Counted from the stretch's first letter, positions 36,159 through 45,690 are shown. The stretch is DNA of 64,000 nucleotides from Enterococcus avium ATCC 14025 (GCF_000406965.1 NZ_KE136367.1:37822-101821), one strand, 5' to 3'. Translations and numbers: made by a program. The notes: generated from the letters alone by a model not told the origin.

Positions 36159-37169
36159 TTAACTTCCCCTACCTAAAAACTGTGCAACTCTTTTTCTAAA
36201 CCCCATATTCGATTGTTCCGCTTTGATTTGTTCTTCGATTTTACCAATATCAATCTTATCACTCATTACGTTTCCCACACCTGACCGATTGGACTTATTA
36301 GCAGGTTGTGATTGCTCCAGCGTCTTTGCCTTCTTCGCCAAGGTCTCAAGCACGGGCTGCTTTGGCTCCTCTTTCTTCAGTGCTTCTTTACCCGAAAGAC
36401 TTACTTTGGCTAATTGCCCGTCACTTAATTCTTTCACTGGTATCTTTTTAGGCTCCTTGTAATTTTCAATTGGAGTCACTTTCTTTTGTTTTTTATCTTC
36501 TTTATGTGAAGCCTTCTTTTCAGTTTTATTTTTCTCAACAGGCTCTTTCTGGTCTTCTTCACAAGGAAAATCAGCTATCCAGGCGTCACGGTAAATATCG
36601 ACAAACTCTGTGAATTTTCGTACACCGCTTGTCTCAAAAATCGACAACAGCGTTAGAATTTTCACCGCCCCCGCAAGCTCTTCCCGCGTCTTTGTCGGAT
36701 GTCCATTTTTTAATGTCCAGGTATGTTTTCGTCCATTGGCTCCTTTGAAAACAGAGCGGATAACAAATTGATGATTGGCCAATTCGTCGGTTCTGGTCGT
36801 GTCTTTTTCCTTCAAATATTCTTTATATAAACGAGCTTCCTCGGTAACTGAGCGATACTCCTTCTTATGACGATATAAGCGCGCGATAACTGTTTTCCAC
36901 TCATTGGGAGTAAAGTAGTTCTCAAAAAACACACTAAAACGTCGCAACGTATGATTAGGCGTTGCGGTTAGAAATAATTCTCTGATTAACTCTCGACAGA
37001 TAAAAGAAAAATCATCGGAACTGATGCAATGACGCACAAGAACGGCCACTGCATATTCCACTACCGCAGAGGCGTCACGCGTCTCGTTATAAAACTTGAT
37101 GATTCTCTTTTCAAGGTTGTTTCTAAGCATATTGAACAGCTGTCTACTTCCTAATCGTTGTGTTTGCAT
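36159..37169 (-). CDS. Basic cytosolic protein of unknown function
   Basis: I do not recognise this 336-residue protein. ATG at 37169 follows GGGAGTGG at good spacing; an upstream ATG at 37214 has no SD. The first 210 residues are folded-looking and helical (FENYFTPNEWKTVIARLYRH). The last 130 are a Lys/Glu/Pro-rich, low-complexity region followed by a short helix (DIGKIEEQIKAEQSNMGFRK). No signal peptide or membrane segment is present. It is a single gene between repeats and a MerR regulator. Confidence 0.72.
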   Translation of the reverse strand: MQTQRLGSRQLFNMLRNNLEKRIIKFYNETRDASAVVEYAVAVLVRHCISSDDFSFICRELIRELFLTATPNHTLRRFSVFFENYFTPNEWKTVIARLYRHKKEYRSVTEEARLYKEYLKEKDTTRTDELANHQFVIRSVFKGANGRKHTWTLKNGHPTKTREELAGAVKILTLLSIFETSGVRKFTEFVDIYRDAWIADFPCEEDQKEPVEKNKTEKKASHKEDKKQKKVTPIENYKEPKKIPVKELSDGQLAKVSLSGKEALKKEEPKQPVLETLAKKAKTLEQSQPANKSNRSGVGNVMSDKIDIGKIEEQIKAEQSNMGFRKRVAQFLGRGS

Positions 37170-37419
37170 GATCTTCCACTCCCTAATATTTGTACGTAAT
37201 TTATCCAGTACCAAAAAATACGCTTACATTTCACCGGTTAAACGTTATATATCAAAAATATACCTAAACCTTAAAAAATGCTATTTCTTTCGAAAAATTT
37301 TGGTATTTTAAATAATGATTTTTTCTAATAAAAATGAATACATTACGTTTTTTTAAGCGGAAATACAGAACTGACTTGCTACGAAGTCCTTAATAAATAA
37401 CGAAAAAAAGCTTCTCATT

Positions 37420-38283
37420 CTACTTACTGCTAGAAATCTGCCAGAAATTCTCTGATCGCTTTTTTACTGGAATCTGCATCCGGATAAACATGGTTCGATT
37501 CATGGAATCCGTCTTATTTTTTTCATAGACGACTTCACACACATAATCACCGACGATTTGATAATTTTGCTGCTGAAGCGCCGCTCTGAATTTACTCAAT
37601 GCAGGCAGTTCTTCCTTAAAGGAATGACAATAAAAAGTAGCATATAGCCCGCCTCTTAGTGTTTTCAGCTGTTTAAAATGACTAGGTGTAAAAATGAACA
37701 GCTCCTTGGATACAAAATTTTCTGCTAAAAAATCTGGTCGCGGCATGATCGTTCCTACTCGATTAAAGCGGCCAATCGGCATGTTTAATTGACCTATATG
37801 ATTTTTAAACTCTCTTAGATAGAACTCATACTCCACCTCTGTCATTTCATAAATGTTTTTATCGATCGTGTACGTCAAAATCGGTCGCGGCGGAAAATGT
37901 TCTACCTCTATTTCTGTTTGCCCTTGCTTTTCTTGAAAAATCAGCGCGCCTGCCTGAAAGGAATCGATGTCTTCTAATTGCTGATCAAGGGCAGCACGCA
38001 GTTCCAGCAGCTCTGCTTTCTTCTTTTCAACCGTCTGACTCAGTTCCGCCAACCCGGCCGTATCATTCATGATATGCTTGATCTCCTCCAATGAAAAATT
38101 GAACTGCTTCAAAAATTGGATATTATCAACGGCCGCCGACTGATTGATATGATAATAGCGATAATTACTTTCTGCATCAATATAGGCTGGATGCAGCAAA
38201 TCAATTTGCTCATAGTAGCGCAGGGTTTGAACAGAAATATTGTTGTATTGTGCAAAATGGCCGATCTTCATTTTTGAAAACAT
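37420..38283 (-). CDS. MerR-family regulator with GyrI-like ligand domain
   Basis: The N-terminal winged helix (IGHFAQYNNISVQTLRYYEQ, then ESNYRYYHINQ) is that of MerR/BmrR proteins, followed by a dimerisation coiled coil (about residues 85-120) and a C-terminal effector domain like BmrR/GyrI. There are no metal-binding cysteines in the coiled-coil end, so a drug or other hydrophobic ligand is likely. It is divergent from the diaminopentanoate dehydrogenase-like gene. The start follows GGGAGAG. Confidence 0.86.
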   Translation of the reverse strand: MFSKMKIGHFAQYNNISVQTLRYYEQIDLLHPAYIDAESNYRYYHINQSAAVDNIQFLKQFNFSLEEIKHIMNDTAGLAELSQTVEKKKAELLELRAALDQQLEDIDSFQAGALIFQEKQGQTEIEVEHFPPRPILTYTIDKNIYEMTEVEYEFYLREFKNHIGQLNMPIGRFNRVGTIMPRPDFLAENFVSKELFIFTPSHFKQLKTLRGGLYATFYCHSFKEELPALSKFRAALQQQNYQIVGDYVCEVVYEKNKTDSMNRTMFIRMQIPVKKRSENFWQISSSK

Positions 38284-38357
38284 TTTCTAAACTCTCCCTT
38301 GACTCTATAGTTACTATAGAGATTATACTATTATTGTGAAATACAACACAATATAGA

Positions 38358-38519
38358 TGAAGGATGCCAGTTCCACTTTTCGCAGTTTTTATCGTGAAAA
38401 ATAAAAAAATGTACAAAAACGTTGGATTTGGCGCCCAAGAAACTAGTGGAATGGTATACGACATGAAAATAGAATTAATTTTTCTTTGAAAAATTAATTC
38501 TTAAAAATGAATAAGGAGG
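38358..38519 (+). repeat. SD-linked structured repeat upstream of the dehydrogenase
   Basis: This is the only copy on the plus strand, and the only one with a plus-strand downstream gene. It begins AAGGATGCCAGTTCCACTT, has the arm AGTGGAATGGTATACG and the hairpin AATTAATTTTTC..GAAAAATTAATT, and ends AATAAGGAGG, which is the SD of the next gene. Confidence 0.85.
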
Positions 38520-38526
38520 CATTTCA

Positions 38527-39555
38527 ATGGGTTTACAAAAGATCAAGGTAGTTCAGTACGGGTGCGGCAAGATGGCAAAGGTAATCATTAATTATCTGTA
38601 CAAGCATGGGGCTGAAATTGTTGGGGCAATTGATACAAACCCAGAGGTTGTAGGAAAAGATATTGGTGAATTTGCCGAGTTAGGTTATACGACGGGCGTC
38701 AAGATTTCAGACAATGCGCAGGAAGTTTTTGACAATTGTGATGCAGATATTGCCTTAGTAACGATCTTTAGTTATATGCCGGAAATGTACGAATTTTATG
38801 AGATGTGTTTGAAGAATAAGGTCAATGTGATTACGACTTGTGAAGAAGCCATCTATCCGTGGAATACCTCCCCTGCTGAAACCAACAAGCTGGATAGATT
38901 AGCAAAAGACAATGGCGTGACAATCATGGGGGCCGGTATGCAAGACATTTATTGGATCAATATGCCTAGCTTGATGATGGCTGGAATGAACGATATCAAG
39001 AAGGTCAAGGGTGCGGTGAGCTATAATGTGGAAGATTATGGATTAGCTCTAGCCGAAGCACATGGAGCCGGCTATGATCTGGAACGTTTCGATAAAGAAA
39101 TTGCTCAAGCAGAAAGCCTGCCATCTTACATGTGGAATGCTGGTGAAGCGATTTGTTCAAAGATGAACTGGACGATTCAAAGTATTTCCCAAAAGAGTGT
39201 GCCATTCACCTTGGATGAAGATGTTTATTCCGAGACTCTTGGAGCAACGATCAAAGCTGGGGACGCGATTGGAATGTCGGCAGTAACCACGATCCGGACT
39301 CATCAAGGTATTGAGCTGGAGGTCGAGTGTATCGGAAAAGTTTATCGTGAAACAGACGGCGATATGTGTGATTGGGAAATCACTGGCGAACCAGATATGG
39401 TCTTCTCGTTAGATAAACCAGACACTGTCGCTCACACCTGTGCGACGATGGTGAATCGGATTCCATCTGTGATCAAAGCTCCTGCTGGTTTTGTAACAGC
39501 AGAAAAAGTTGCTGGACCAAATTACATGACGTATCCGATGCATATGTATTTGTAA
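38527..39555 (+). CDS. 2,4-Diaminopentanoate dehydrogenase-like NAD(P) oxidoreductase
   Basis: The 342-residue protein has the dihydrodipicolinate reductase-like Rossmann start [18 protein letters not shown] and the segment [10 protein letters not shown] typical of the 2,4-diaminopentanoate dehydrogenase group. That enzyme acts in clostridial ornithine fermentation. None of the other genes of that pathway (ornithine racemase, aminomutase, AKP thiolase) is here, so the true substrate is uncertain. The gene is alone, with a repeat-borne SD and a terminator. Confidence 0.78.
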   Translation: MGLQKIKVVQYGCGKMAKVIINYLYKHGAEIVGAIDTNPEVVGKDIGEFAELGYTTGVKISDNAQEVFDNCDADIALVTIFSYMPEMYEFYEMCLKNKVNVITTCEEAIYPWNTSPAETNKLDRLAKDNGVTIMGAGMQDIYWINMPSLMMAGMNDIKKVKGAVSYNVEDYGLALAEAHGAGYDLERFDKEIAQAESLPSYMWNAGEAICSKMNWTIQSISQKSVPFTLDEDVYSETLGATIKAGDAIGMSAVTTIRTHQGIELEVECIGKVYRETDGDMCDWEITGEPDMVFSLDKPDTVAHTCATMVNRIPSVIKAPAGFVTAEKVAGPNYMTYPMHMYL

Positions 39556-39559
39556 AACG

Positions 39560-39604
39560 GACAAAAAAATCGCCCGTAGACTACTGTTTACGGGCAATTT
39601 TTAT
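39560..39604. terminator. Bidirectional terminator
   Basis: GCCCGTA and TACGGGC pair around a 10-base loop with A and T runs outside. It separates the dehydrogenase from the convergent ABC operon. Confidence 0.82.
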
Positions 39605-39607
39605 CCA

Positions 39608-40822
39608 TTAACGCAATAACGACACAATATCCTTCTTCGCTGCACTCTTCGCCGGCAGCCAGCTAAAGACAATCCCGATCACTACCGACAAGCCAAATGC
39701 CAGCGTCACCGTGAATAGATCCGGCCGTACCGACAACGGAGTGAACGTACTGATGGCAAAACCTAAAAGCATCGCGATGAGATAACCGATCGTTCCGCCG
39801 ACCAAGGTCAACGAGATACCTTCCAGTAAGAATTGCATCATAATGTTGCCTTTCGTACCACCCATCGCTCGCCGTACACCGATTTCTTTGGTACGCTCGG
39901 AGACAGAAATATAGATCATGTTCATGACACCGATTCCTGAAATAAAGAGCGAGATGCCGCCAATCACCGAGATCAGTAAGGTAATACTGGTCAGCAGCAT
40001 GCGCAGTTGGTCCACTTGTCCAGCCAAATCCTCTGACTTATAGCTTCCCAGTTCTTTCCATGTGCCATATTTTTTCAAAGTCTCTTCTGCTTCCTTCGAG
40101 ACATTTTTTACATTGGCAGTTTGCTTTATTTTCACTTGGATCATACTGCGATCTTCAGTGTTAAAATAATGCTCATAGACATTTTCTGGCACCTCTGCAA
40201 CAACGTAATCCTCAGAGGTGGAGACAATGGAACCGCCATTGCGGTCCTTCATGATTCCAACAACTTCAAATAAATGCCCGCCGATCTTGATACTTTGACC
40301 GATTAGTGCTTCTGGCTCCTCTTTTTTGATTGCTTTTGCAGCAGTCTGATCAATCACCACAACGGGATTTTCATTATAATAATCACTGGCTTGAAGAGGA
40401 CGACCATACAGGACCTCGCTCCCTTCATTTTTCAATAATTTGAAACAATTCCAACGACCATCATTTCCCACATCATCAAAGGTTTGGTCTGCGTACTTGA
40501 TGCCATTGCGAGAATTGTCATAATAGCTCACTGATTGCACCCCAGGGATACTCTCAATCTTACTGATATCCTCTTCGGTAAACGCATCTAACCCATTCTC
40601 ATAGAAATCCCCATTTTTCGGCGTATAGGTATAACCAACACTGCCATCAAATTGATCCAATCCAATAAATTCTGACGCATAATTTTCAAAGGCGCGACCA
40701 ATCGAAAAGACCGTGATCACCGCAGAAACTCCAATAATCAAACCAATCATGGTCAAAAAACTTCGCCGTTTATTTTTTCCAATGGCCTTGAAAGACGTTT
40801 TCCATACTTCACTAAACCGCAT
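39608..40822 (-). CDS. MacB-like ABC transporter permease
   Basis: The protein has the MacB/FtsX architecture: one N-terminal helix (RSFLTMIGLIIGVSAVI), a large extracytoplasmic domain and three C-terminal helices with the ERTKEIGVRRAMGGTKGNIM loop. ATG at 40822 follows AAGGTG; the upstream in-frame ATG at 40852 lies deep in the ATPase gene. It is the last gene of an adaptor-ATPase-permease set, probably exporting peptides or a drug. Confidence 0.9.
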   Translation of the reverse strand: MRFSEVWKTSFKAIGKNKRRSFLTMIGLIIGVSAVITVFSIGRAFENYASEFIGLDQFDGSVGYTYTPKNGDFYENGLDAFTEEDISKIESIPGVQSVSYYDNSRNGIKYADQTFDDVGNDGRWNCFKLLKNEGSEVLYGRPLQASDYYNENPVVVIDQTAAKAIKKEEPEALIGQSIKIGGHLFEVVGIMKDRNGGSIVSTSEDYVVAEVPENVYEHYFNTEDRSMIQVKIKQTANVKNVSKEAEETLKKYGTWKELGSYKSEDLAGQVDQLRMLLTSITLLISVIGGISLFISGIGVMNMIYISVSERTKEIGVRRAMGGTKGNIMMQFLLEGISLTLVGGTIGYLIAMLLGFAISTFTPLSVRPDLFTVTLAFGLSVVIGIVFSWLPAKSAAKKDIVSLLR

Positions 40823-41498
40823 GTGCAACACCTTCTTCCAAGATCTCGCCATCTTTTACCGTAATAATCCGTTGACAATACGCTGCCGCTTCTGGATCAT
40901 GGGTTACCATTAGGATCGTGACTTTTTCCTCTTCATTTAAGCGTTTAAATAATTGCATGATTTCTTCAGAGGTATGACTGTCTAGCGCACCTGTCGGTTC
41001 ATCCGCCACGATAAATTTAGGATTGCCAACGATAGCCCGAGCAATCGCCACTCGCTGCTGCTGACCTCCAGAAAGCTGCTTCGGTAATTTATTGTATTTA
41101 TCCGCAATCCCGACTTTTCGCAAAGCCTCCATGACCAGCGGTTTGGTTTGCTTTTGCTTCATTCCGCCATAAAGCAGCGGCAACGCCACATTTTCCATAA
41201 CCGTATTGTTATCGATCAGCTGGAATGCTTGAAAAACAAAACCAACCGATTTATTCCGCAAAGCTGAGAGCTTCTCATCGTTGAAGCGATACGCATCTTC
41301 TCCTTCAAAACGATAGCTTCCTTCGAAATCACCATCTAAAAAGCTAATCGTATTGATTAGCGTTGATTTTCCTGAACCAGATGGCCCCATTACTGCGACA
41401 AATTCGTGCTCTTCGATGGTCAGACTAATATTCTTTAAGACATGAATCTGCTCCTGATCCGCCGTGTATAATTTGTTGATATTTTCCATCACGATCAT
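40812..41498 (-). CDS. MacB/LolD-like ABC transporter ATPase
   Basis: Walker A GPSGSGKST, signature LSGGQQQRVAIARA and Walker B FIVADEPTGAL are intact in a 228-residue domain of the LolD/MacB type. It overlaps the permease start by 11 bases and the adaptor stop by 4 bases (ATGA), so the three are translationally coupled. Confidence 0.94.
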   Translation of the reverse strand: MIVMENINKLYTADQEQIHVLKNISLTIEEHEFVAVMGPSGSGKSTLINTISFLDGDFEGSYRFEGEDAYRFNDEKLSALRNKSVGFVFQAFQLIDNNTVMENVALPLLYGGMKQKQTKPLVMEALRKVGIADKYNKLPKQLSGGQQQRVAIARAIVGNPKFIVADEPTGALDSHTSEEIMQLFKRLNEEEKVTILMVTHDPEAAAYCQRIITVKDGEILEEGVAHAV

Positions 41499-42313
41499 TC
41501 AACGGTCACATCCATCCCATCCTTGACGTCTTTTGCATCTTTGACTATTTTATCGTTCTCATTCAGGCCTTCACGTAAAATATAATAGCCATTGCCTTTT
41601 TCAGCAGAGATGGTATGTTTTTCAGCTTTTCCTTTAGCGACTTTGTAGACCACCTGTTCACCGTCCTTTTTCACCACGCTCTTAAGGGGTAAATGGATCT
41701 CATTGCGTGGGATCAATAATTCAACAGAATAGCCAACAGGTATCGTTTCGTCAGGAACCGCCGTAAAGTTATAGGTCACCAAACTGTTTGTGTCCTCTTT
41801 CGTTGGTTCGTTGTTCATTTCTGCTAATGAAGTGAATTTGCCTTTGACCGTTTTTTCGTTATTCGCATATTTGATCTCAATCGGTTCGTTCAAGGTAATC
41901 TTAGAACGATCATACTCGGTGACTGTTCCCTTAATGGCAGATTCTTCGCTCTTTAAGACCATCAAGGCTTGCTGCGGATCATTTTTTGCATCTTCGTTTA
42001 AGGCCGTTACCACTGAATCGTTCGCTGCTCGAATCACTTCACCCCAACGATAAGTCACCAAAATCTGATCTTTCGTCACATGATCGCCTTCGTTTACGTG
42101 AATGGTTTGAATCGGGCCTTTTTCTGAATCAACTAGAACCGTTTGTTTTTTCGTTGATTGAACCTGCCCTTTTAAATGCAGCGGTGTTTGCTTGCTAACT
42201 TGGTACAGTTCCACTGCAGTGTCATCCTTTGCGTTTGCTTGGGTATTTTGATAGAGGAAAAAACCAGCCCCCGCTGCCACTAACACTCCGATACCAATAA
42301 TTATTTTTTTCAT
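41495..42313 (-). CDS. HlyD/MacA-like membrane fusion (adaptor) protein
   Basis: One N-terminal membrane anchor (IIIGIGVLVAAGAGFFL) is followed by a lipoyl-like segment (VNEGDHVTKDQILVTY) and a beta-barrel part with VGYSVELLIPRNEIHLP. At 272 residues it is shorter than Gram-negative MacA and has almost no coiled-coil hairpin, as is common in Gram-positive versions. ATG at 42313 follows GGAG; the one at 42340 is less well placed. Confidence 0.84.
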   Translation of the reverse strand: MKKIIIGIGVLVAAGAGFFLYQNTQANAKDDTAVELYQVSKQTPLHLKGQVQSTKKQTVLVDSEKGPIQTIHVNEGDHVTKDQILVTYRWGEVIRAANDSVVTALNEDAKNDPQQALMVLKSEESAIKGTVTEYDRSKITLNEPIEIKYANNEKTVKGKFTSLAEMNNEPTKEDTNSLVTYNFTAVPDETIPVGYSVELLIPRNEIHLPLKSVVKKDGEQVVYKVAKGKAEKHTISAEKGNGYYILREGLNENDKIVKDAKDVKDGMDVTVE

Positions 42314-42516
42314 TTTTTTGCTCCATTCCTTCCATTCCAAAATTCTTACACTTGTTGCTTACTCTTTAAATTTTAGAGGAAAGTTCTGATCGCTACTTCC
42401 AACGAAAGTACAAAATCTAAATAGGACTTTAGACCGAAGAACATTTGTTTTTTTAATGGATGAAGAATTGTCGAATGCATTAGTAAGGACTCGTTGACAC
42501 CAAGGACTTCTTTCAT

Positions 42517-42557
42517 AACAAAAAGCATCATCAGAGTTCCTCCCAACGATGCTTGAA
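42517..42557 (-). terminator. Terminator after the DUF1048 gene
   Basis: AGCATC and GATGCT, extended by partial pairing, enclose a 19-base loop on the minus strand, followed by TTTTTG. It lies directly after the stop at 42563. Confidence 0.7.
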
Positions 42558-42562
42558 TTTAT

Positions 42563-42928
42563 TTATTTTCCCTTATTGATCTCTTTAGCGACCCGTTCAT
42601 TCATTTTGCGTTTTAACTCATTGATTCGCGTTTTCGCTTGAATCTCATGAAGCATATTCTCTGCAAATTCCCCCACGTCTTCGCCAACTAATTCCAATAC
42701 TGGAACATGATTGCTGGCACCTTCTTCAAAGAAGGCCAACAATTCATACATTGGCGTTAGCATATCCATGCCGTCCCCTGCTGTAAATTCCCATAAGAAA
42801 TTTTGGATTTCTTTGTAGACTACCTGATATTCACGAGGTAATTTTTTTAGTCCCGCCATCTGCTCCCTATATTCTGCTTTGTCCGTATAAACTCTTTTGA
42901 AGTAGCTAAATACATTTTTATCACTCAT
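42563..42928 (-). CDS. DUF1048-family protein
   Basis: The 121-residue helical protein matches the DUF1048 group (EIQNFLWEFTAGDGMDML, then FFEEGASNHVPVLELVGEDV), which is regularly encoded next to PadR regulators and ABC exporters. Function is not known. It overlaps the PadR gene by 8 bases and is last in the operon. Confidence 0.85.
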   Translation of the reverse strand: MSDKNVFSYFKRVYTDKAEYREQMAGLKKLPREYQVVYKEIQNFLWEFTAGDGMDMLTPMYELLAFFEEGASNHVPVLELVGEDVGEFAENMLHEIQAKTRINELKRKMNERVAKEINKGK

Positions 42929-43253
42929 TGTTCTGACTCTCCTTTAGCTTATCGATCTGTCCAGAAATAAATTCCCAACGCTGCCAAAACAACGCCAATT
43001 CATTTTCTCCTGCTTCATTCAATGAATAGAACTTTCGCATCGGACCAAGTGAAGATTTTTTCTTTGTAACAGTCACTAATTTTTTCTTTTCTAGTCTTAA
43101 TAAAACTGTATAAACCGTTCCCTCAACAATATCTTCAAAGCCATATTTTTGTAGGTTATTCGTAATTTCATAGCCATAGGTTTCGTGTTGATTGATAATT
43201 TCTAAGATCATTCCTTCAAGCACGCCCTTTAGCATCTCTGTAATCCCGTTCAC
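42921..43253 (-). CDS. PadR-family regulator
   Basis: The PadR winged helix is clear in GMILEIINQHETYGYEITNN and VEGTVYTVLLRLEKKKLV. GTG at 43253 is chosen since GGGAAGG lies about eight bases before it; ATG at 43262 is nearly fused to that SD and less likely. It follows the ABC-2 permease and lies upstream of DUF1048, so it probably represses its own operon in response to an exported compound. Confidence 0.86.
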   Translation of the reverse strand: MNGITEMLKGVLEGMILEIINQHETYGYEITNNLQKYGFEDIVEGTVYTVLLRLEKKKLVTVTKKKSSLGPMRKFYSLNEAGENELALFWQRWEFISGQIDKLKESQNNE

Positions 43254-43279
43254 TGTTATCATCCTTCCCAGCTGCTGTA

Positions 43280-44035
43280 CTAACGTAATTTTTTCCGATA
43301 GACATATATAGATAATACTTGGAAAATCACGATTGCGCCAATACTCCATACGAATGCCACCCAGATATCTGCGGGAATTTTTCCGTCGGTCAAAATTGAA
43401 CGTAAAGAATTAATGATCGGGGTCATTGGCTGATAATCTGCAAAACCTCGCAAAACTTTAGGCAATGTTTCTGTTGGCACAAAGCCTGAGCTGATGAATA
43501 ATAGACCAATCAGCAAGTAAGAAAAGGCGATTGCTGTTTCATTATTCCTAGCGATCAATCCAAAGAGGACGGCAATCCAAGATAGTGCGTAAGTCGCAAC
43601 CAGCAAAAGCAGCAGCCCCACAGCCCAATCAAATACATCTGCCTTTGGGCGAAATCCAATTAAAATACTGCTGATCAGAACAAGTAGCGCTGAGATAAAA
43701 TTGAAAATGACACTGGTCATCACGTGACTATTCAAAATCGCGGACTTCGCGATCGGCATGGAATGGAACCGTTCAAAAATACCATTTTGAACATCCGTGT
43801 TTAAACGAAAAGCGGTATAACCAACGCCGCTGGCAACAGTAAACAATAAAATTGCCGGCACGATAAAGCCTTTATAGGTCTCTTGCGGGATCGTCATCGC
43901 CCCACCGAAAATATAAATGAATGCCAGCATTAGCATGATCGGCATCAGTACCACGGTCATGATTGTATCCACACTTCGGGTCATATGCTTCATCATTCGT
44001 CCGGTCAATACCATCGTATCTGCGAATACGTTCAT
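43280..44035 (-). CDS. ABC-2 type (DrrB-like) permease
   Basis: The 251-residue protein has six hydrophobic segments and the DrrB pattern PIMLMLAFIYIFGGAM and AKSAILNSHVMTSVIF. It overlaps the ATPase stop by four bases (ATGA). It forms the membrane part of a drug or lipid exporter with the preceding ATPase. Confidence 0.9.
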   Translation of the reverse strand: MNVFADTMVLTGRMMKHMTRSVDTIMTVVLMPIMLMLAFIYIFGGAMTIPQETYKGFIVPAILLFTVASGVGYTAFRLNTDVQNGIFERFHSMPIAKSAILNSHVMTSVIFNFISALLVLISSILIGFRPKADVFDWAVGLLLLLVATYALSWIAVLFGLIARNNETAIAFSYLLIGLLFISSGFVPTETLPKVLRGFADYQPMTPIINSLRSILTDGKIPADIWVAFVWSIGAIVIFQVLSIYVYRKKLR

Positions 44036-44967
44036 TTTTCTCCCTCCCCTCGGTTTTCGACAATCATAAAGAAGACGTCATCCAAAGAAGATTGTTTTTG
44101 GGTAAAGGTTAAAATCTCAATCTTCGCCGCCTGCAATTGATTTAAAATCGTCGTGATTCGTTCAACTTCATTATCTGTTACAACGTTCAGCGCCAATAAT
44201 TCCTTATTCATTTTTCCTCCGACAAGCTGTTCAGCAGCTTCCAATGTTTCCTCATCCGCAAAGGTCAATTCCAAGGTTTCTTTTGGCAACTGCTTTTTCA
44301 CCTCTGCGATGCTTCCCTGCAATGCGATTTTCCCACGATTCAAAATCGCCACGGTATCCGCCAACTGCTCCGCTTCCTCCAAATACTGCGTAGTTAGAAA
44401 GATCGTCACCCTCGCTTTTTTCAACGAACGGATCATTTGCCATAGAGCAGCCCGCGCCTGCGGATCTAATCCAGTCGTTGGTTCATCCAAGAAAAGAATT
44501 CTGGGCGGATCGATCAAGCTCATCGCCAAATCCAATTTACGCCGCATCCCGCCAGAGTACGTTTGCGTCGGTCGATCCGCCGCTTCTTGCAGATCGAATT
44601 CCGTTAACAGCTCATCAACCTTTTCCGTATAATTTTTCATATGACGAAGCTTTGCGATCAAAACTAAATTTTCCCGTCCCGTTAATACCTCATCTACCGC
44701 AGCGAATTGTCCGGTCAAACTAAATTCCTTTTGAACCTTTAACGACTGCTCCAACACATTCATTCCATCGATCGTAATATAGCCATTATCTGGCTTCAGC
44801 AAAGTGGTCATCATTTTGACTGTTGTTGTTTTCCCAGAACCATTCGTTCCCAATAAAGCAAAAATGCTTCCTGTCGGCACATGAAAACTAATTTTATCTA
44901 ACACCTTGTGATCAGAAAAAGATTTTTCCAAATCAACAACATTAATTGCTTCCTGCATTTTACTCAC
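44032..44967 (-). CDS. DrrA-like ABC transporter ATPase
   Basis: Walker A LGTNGSGKTTT, signature YSGGMRRKLDLAMSL and Walker B ILFLDEPTTGLD sit in a 311-residue protein with the extra C-terminal domain of DrrA/CcmA-type daunorubicin exporters. It is first in the operon ATPase-permease-PadR-DUF1048. Substrate unknown. Confidence 0.93.
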   Translation of the reverse strand: MSKMQEAINVVDLEKSFSDHKVLDKISFHVPTGSIFALLGTNGSGKTTTVKMMTTLLKPDNGYITIDGMNVLEQSLKVQKEFSLTGQFAAVDEVLTGRENLVLIAKLRHMKNYTEKVDELLTEFDLQEAADRPTQTYSGGMRRKLDLAMSLIDPPRILFLDEPTTGLDPQARAALWQMIRSLKKARVTIFLTTQYLEEAEQLADTVAILNRGKIALQGSIAEVKKQLPKETLELTFADEETLEAAEQLVGGKMNKELLALNVVTDNEVERITTILNQLQAAKIEILTFTQKQSSLDDVFFMIVENRGEGEK

Positions 44968-44984
44968 TCCTTAATCATCATTCG

Positions 44985-45046
44985 GTACTTTGTAATATTA
45001 AGTACAGCTATAATGTATAACTAAGTAGCTATTTTGTCAACTACTT
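44985..45046 (-). promoter_or_regulatory. Promoter and paired operators of the PadR-ABC operon
   Basis: On the minus strand TTGACA is followed 17 bases later by TACATT. Two inverted repeats straddle this: AAGTAG/CTACTT at 45023-45046 and GTACTT/AAGTAC at 44985-45005. They share the half-site AAGTA and are the best candidates for PadR sites. Confidence 0.62.
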
Positions 45047-45073
45047 TGTTCTACTAAGTACTAAAAATTTTCC

Positions 45074-45138
45074 TTTACATCTTGTTAACCATCCATTATA
45101 CTTTCGTTAACCAAAATAAAATATTTAGTTAACGAAAG
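45074..45138 (+). promoter_or_regulatory. bioY promoter with BirA operator
   Basis: TTTACA (45074-45079) and TATACT (45097-45102) are 17 bases apart. CTTTCGTTAAC (45101-45111) and GTTAACGAAAG (45128-45138) form a perfect 11-bp inverted repeat with a 16-base spacer, the layout of Firmicutes BirA boxes. It covers the -10 and start site. Confidence 0.85.
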
Positions 45139-45147
45139 AGTGAGTGT

Positions 45148-45690
45148 ATGAAATTAAGTAGTCGAGAAATTGTTTTAGCCGGATTATTTGCAGCAGTAAT
45201 AAGTATTTTAGCCCAATTCACCATTCCTTTTGGGCCTATTCCATTAACTTTACAAACCTTTGCTGTAGGGTTCGTGGTAACTATTTTAGGCAAGAAAACC
45301 GGTACTATTGCCGTAGCGATGTATCTATTGATGGGGATGATCGGTTTACCTGTGTTAGCTGGCGGTTCAGCGGGAATTGCCCATTATTTCGGACCGACCG
45401 GGGGTTTTTTAGTTGGATTTATTTTTCAAGCCTATGTTACTGGTCTGATTTTAGAAAAATTAACCTTCAATTATTTTTGGTCAATCGCCGCTAATTTAGT
45501 CGGGGCTTTTATTACTCTGTTCTTCGGTTCCCTTTGGCTGAAATTTAGCGGAGGTTTACCATGGGATACGGCTTTTTCTGCCGGAATGATTCCTTTTATT
45601 CTGCCAGGCGCAATCAAAGCAGTCGCAGCTGGATATCTGGGGGTCTTGCTTGGTAGAAGGTTGCCCTTCACAAAATTGGTGTATCGTTAA
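45148..45690 (+). CDS. bioY: Biotin ECF transporter S component BioY
   Basis: The 180-residue, six-helix protein has the BioY signatures FTIPFGPIPLTLQTFAVG and GLPVLAGGSAGIAHYFGPTGG. It uses the shared ECF energising module. The BirA-type operator upstream supports the biotin assignment. The gene is alone and ends before a bidirectional terminator. Confidence 0.95.
   Translation: MKLSSREIVLAGLFAAVISILAQFTIPFGPIPLTLQTFAVGFVVTILGKKTGTIAVAMYLLMGMIGLPVLAGGSAGIAHYFGPTGGFLVGFIFQAYVTGLILEKLTFNYFWSIAANLVGAFITLFFGSLWLKFSGGLPWDTAFSAGMIPFILPGAIKAVAAGYLGVLLGRRLPFTKLVYR

Noticed and set aside
44153..44632. 159-codon plus-strand frame opposite the DrrA-like ATPase
   Set aside because: Antisense shadow of a gene with intact ABC motifs; composition is unlike a real protein.
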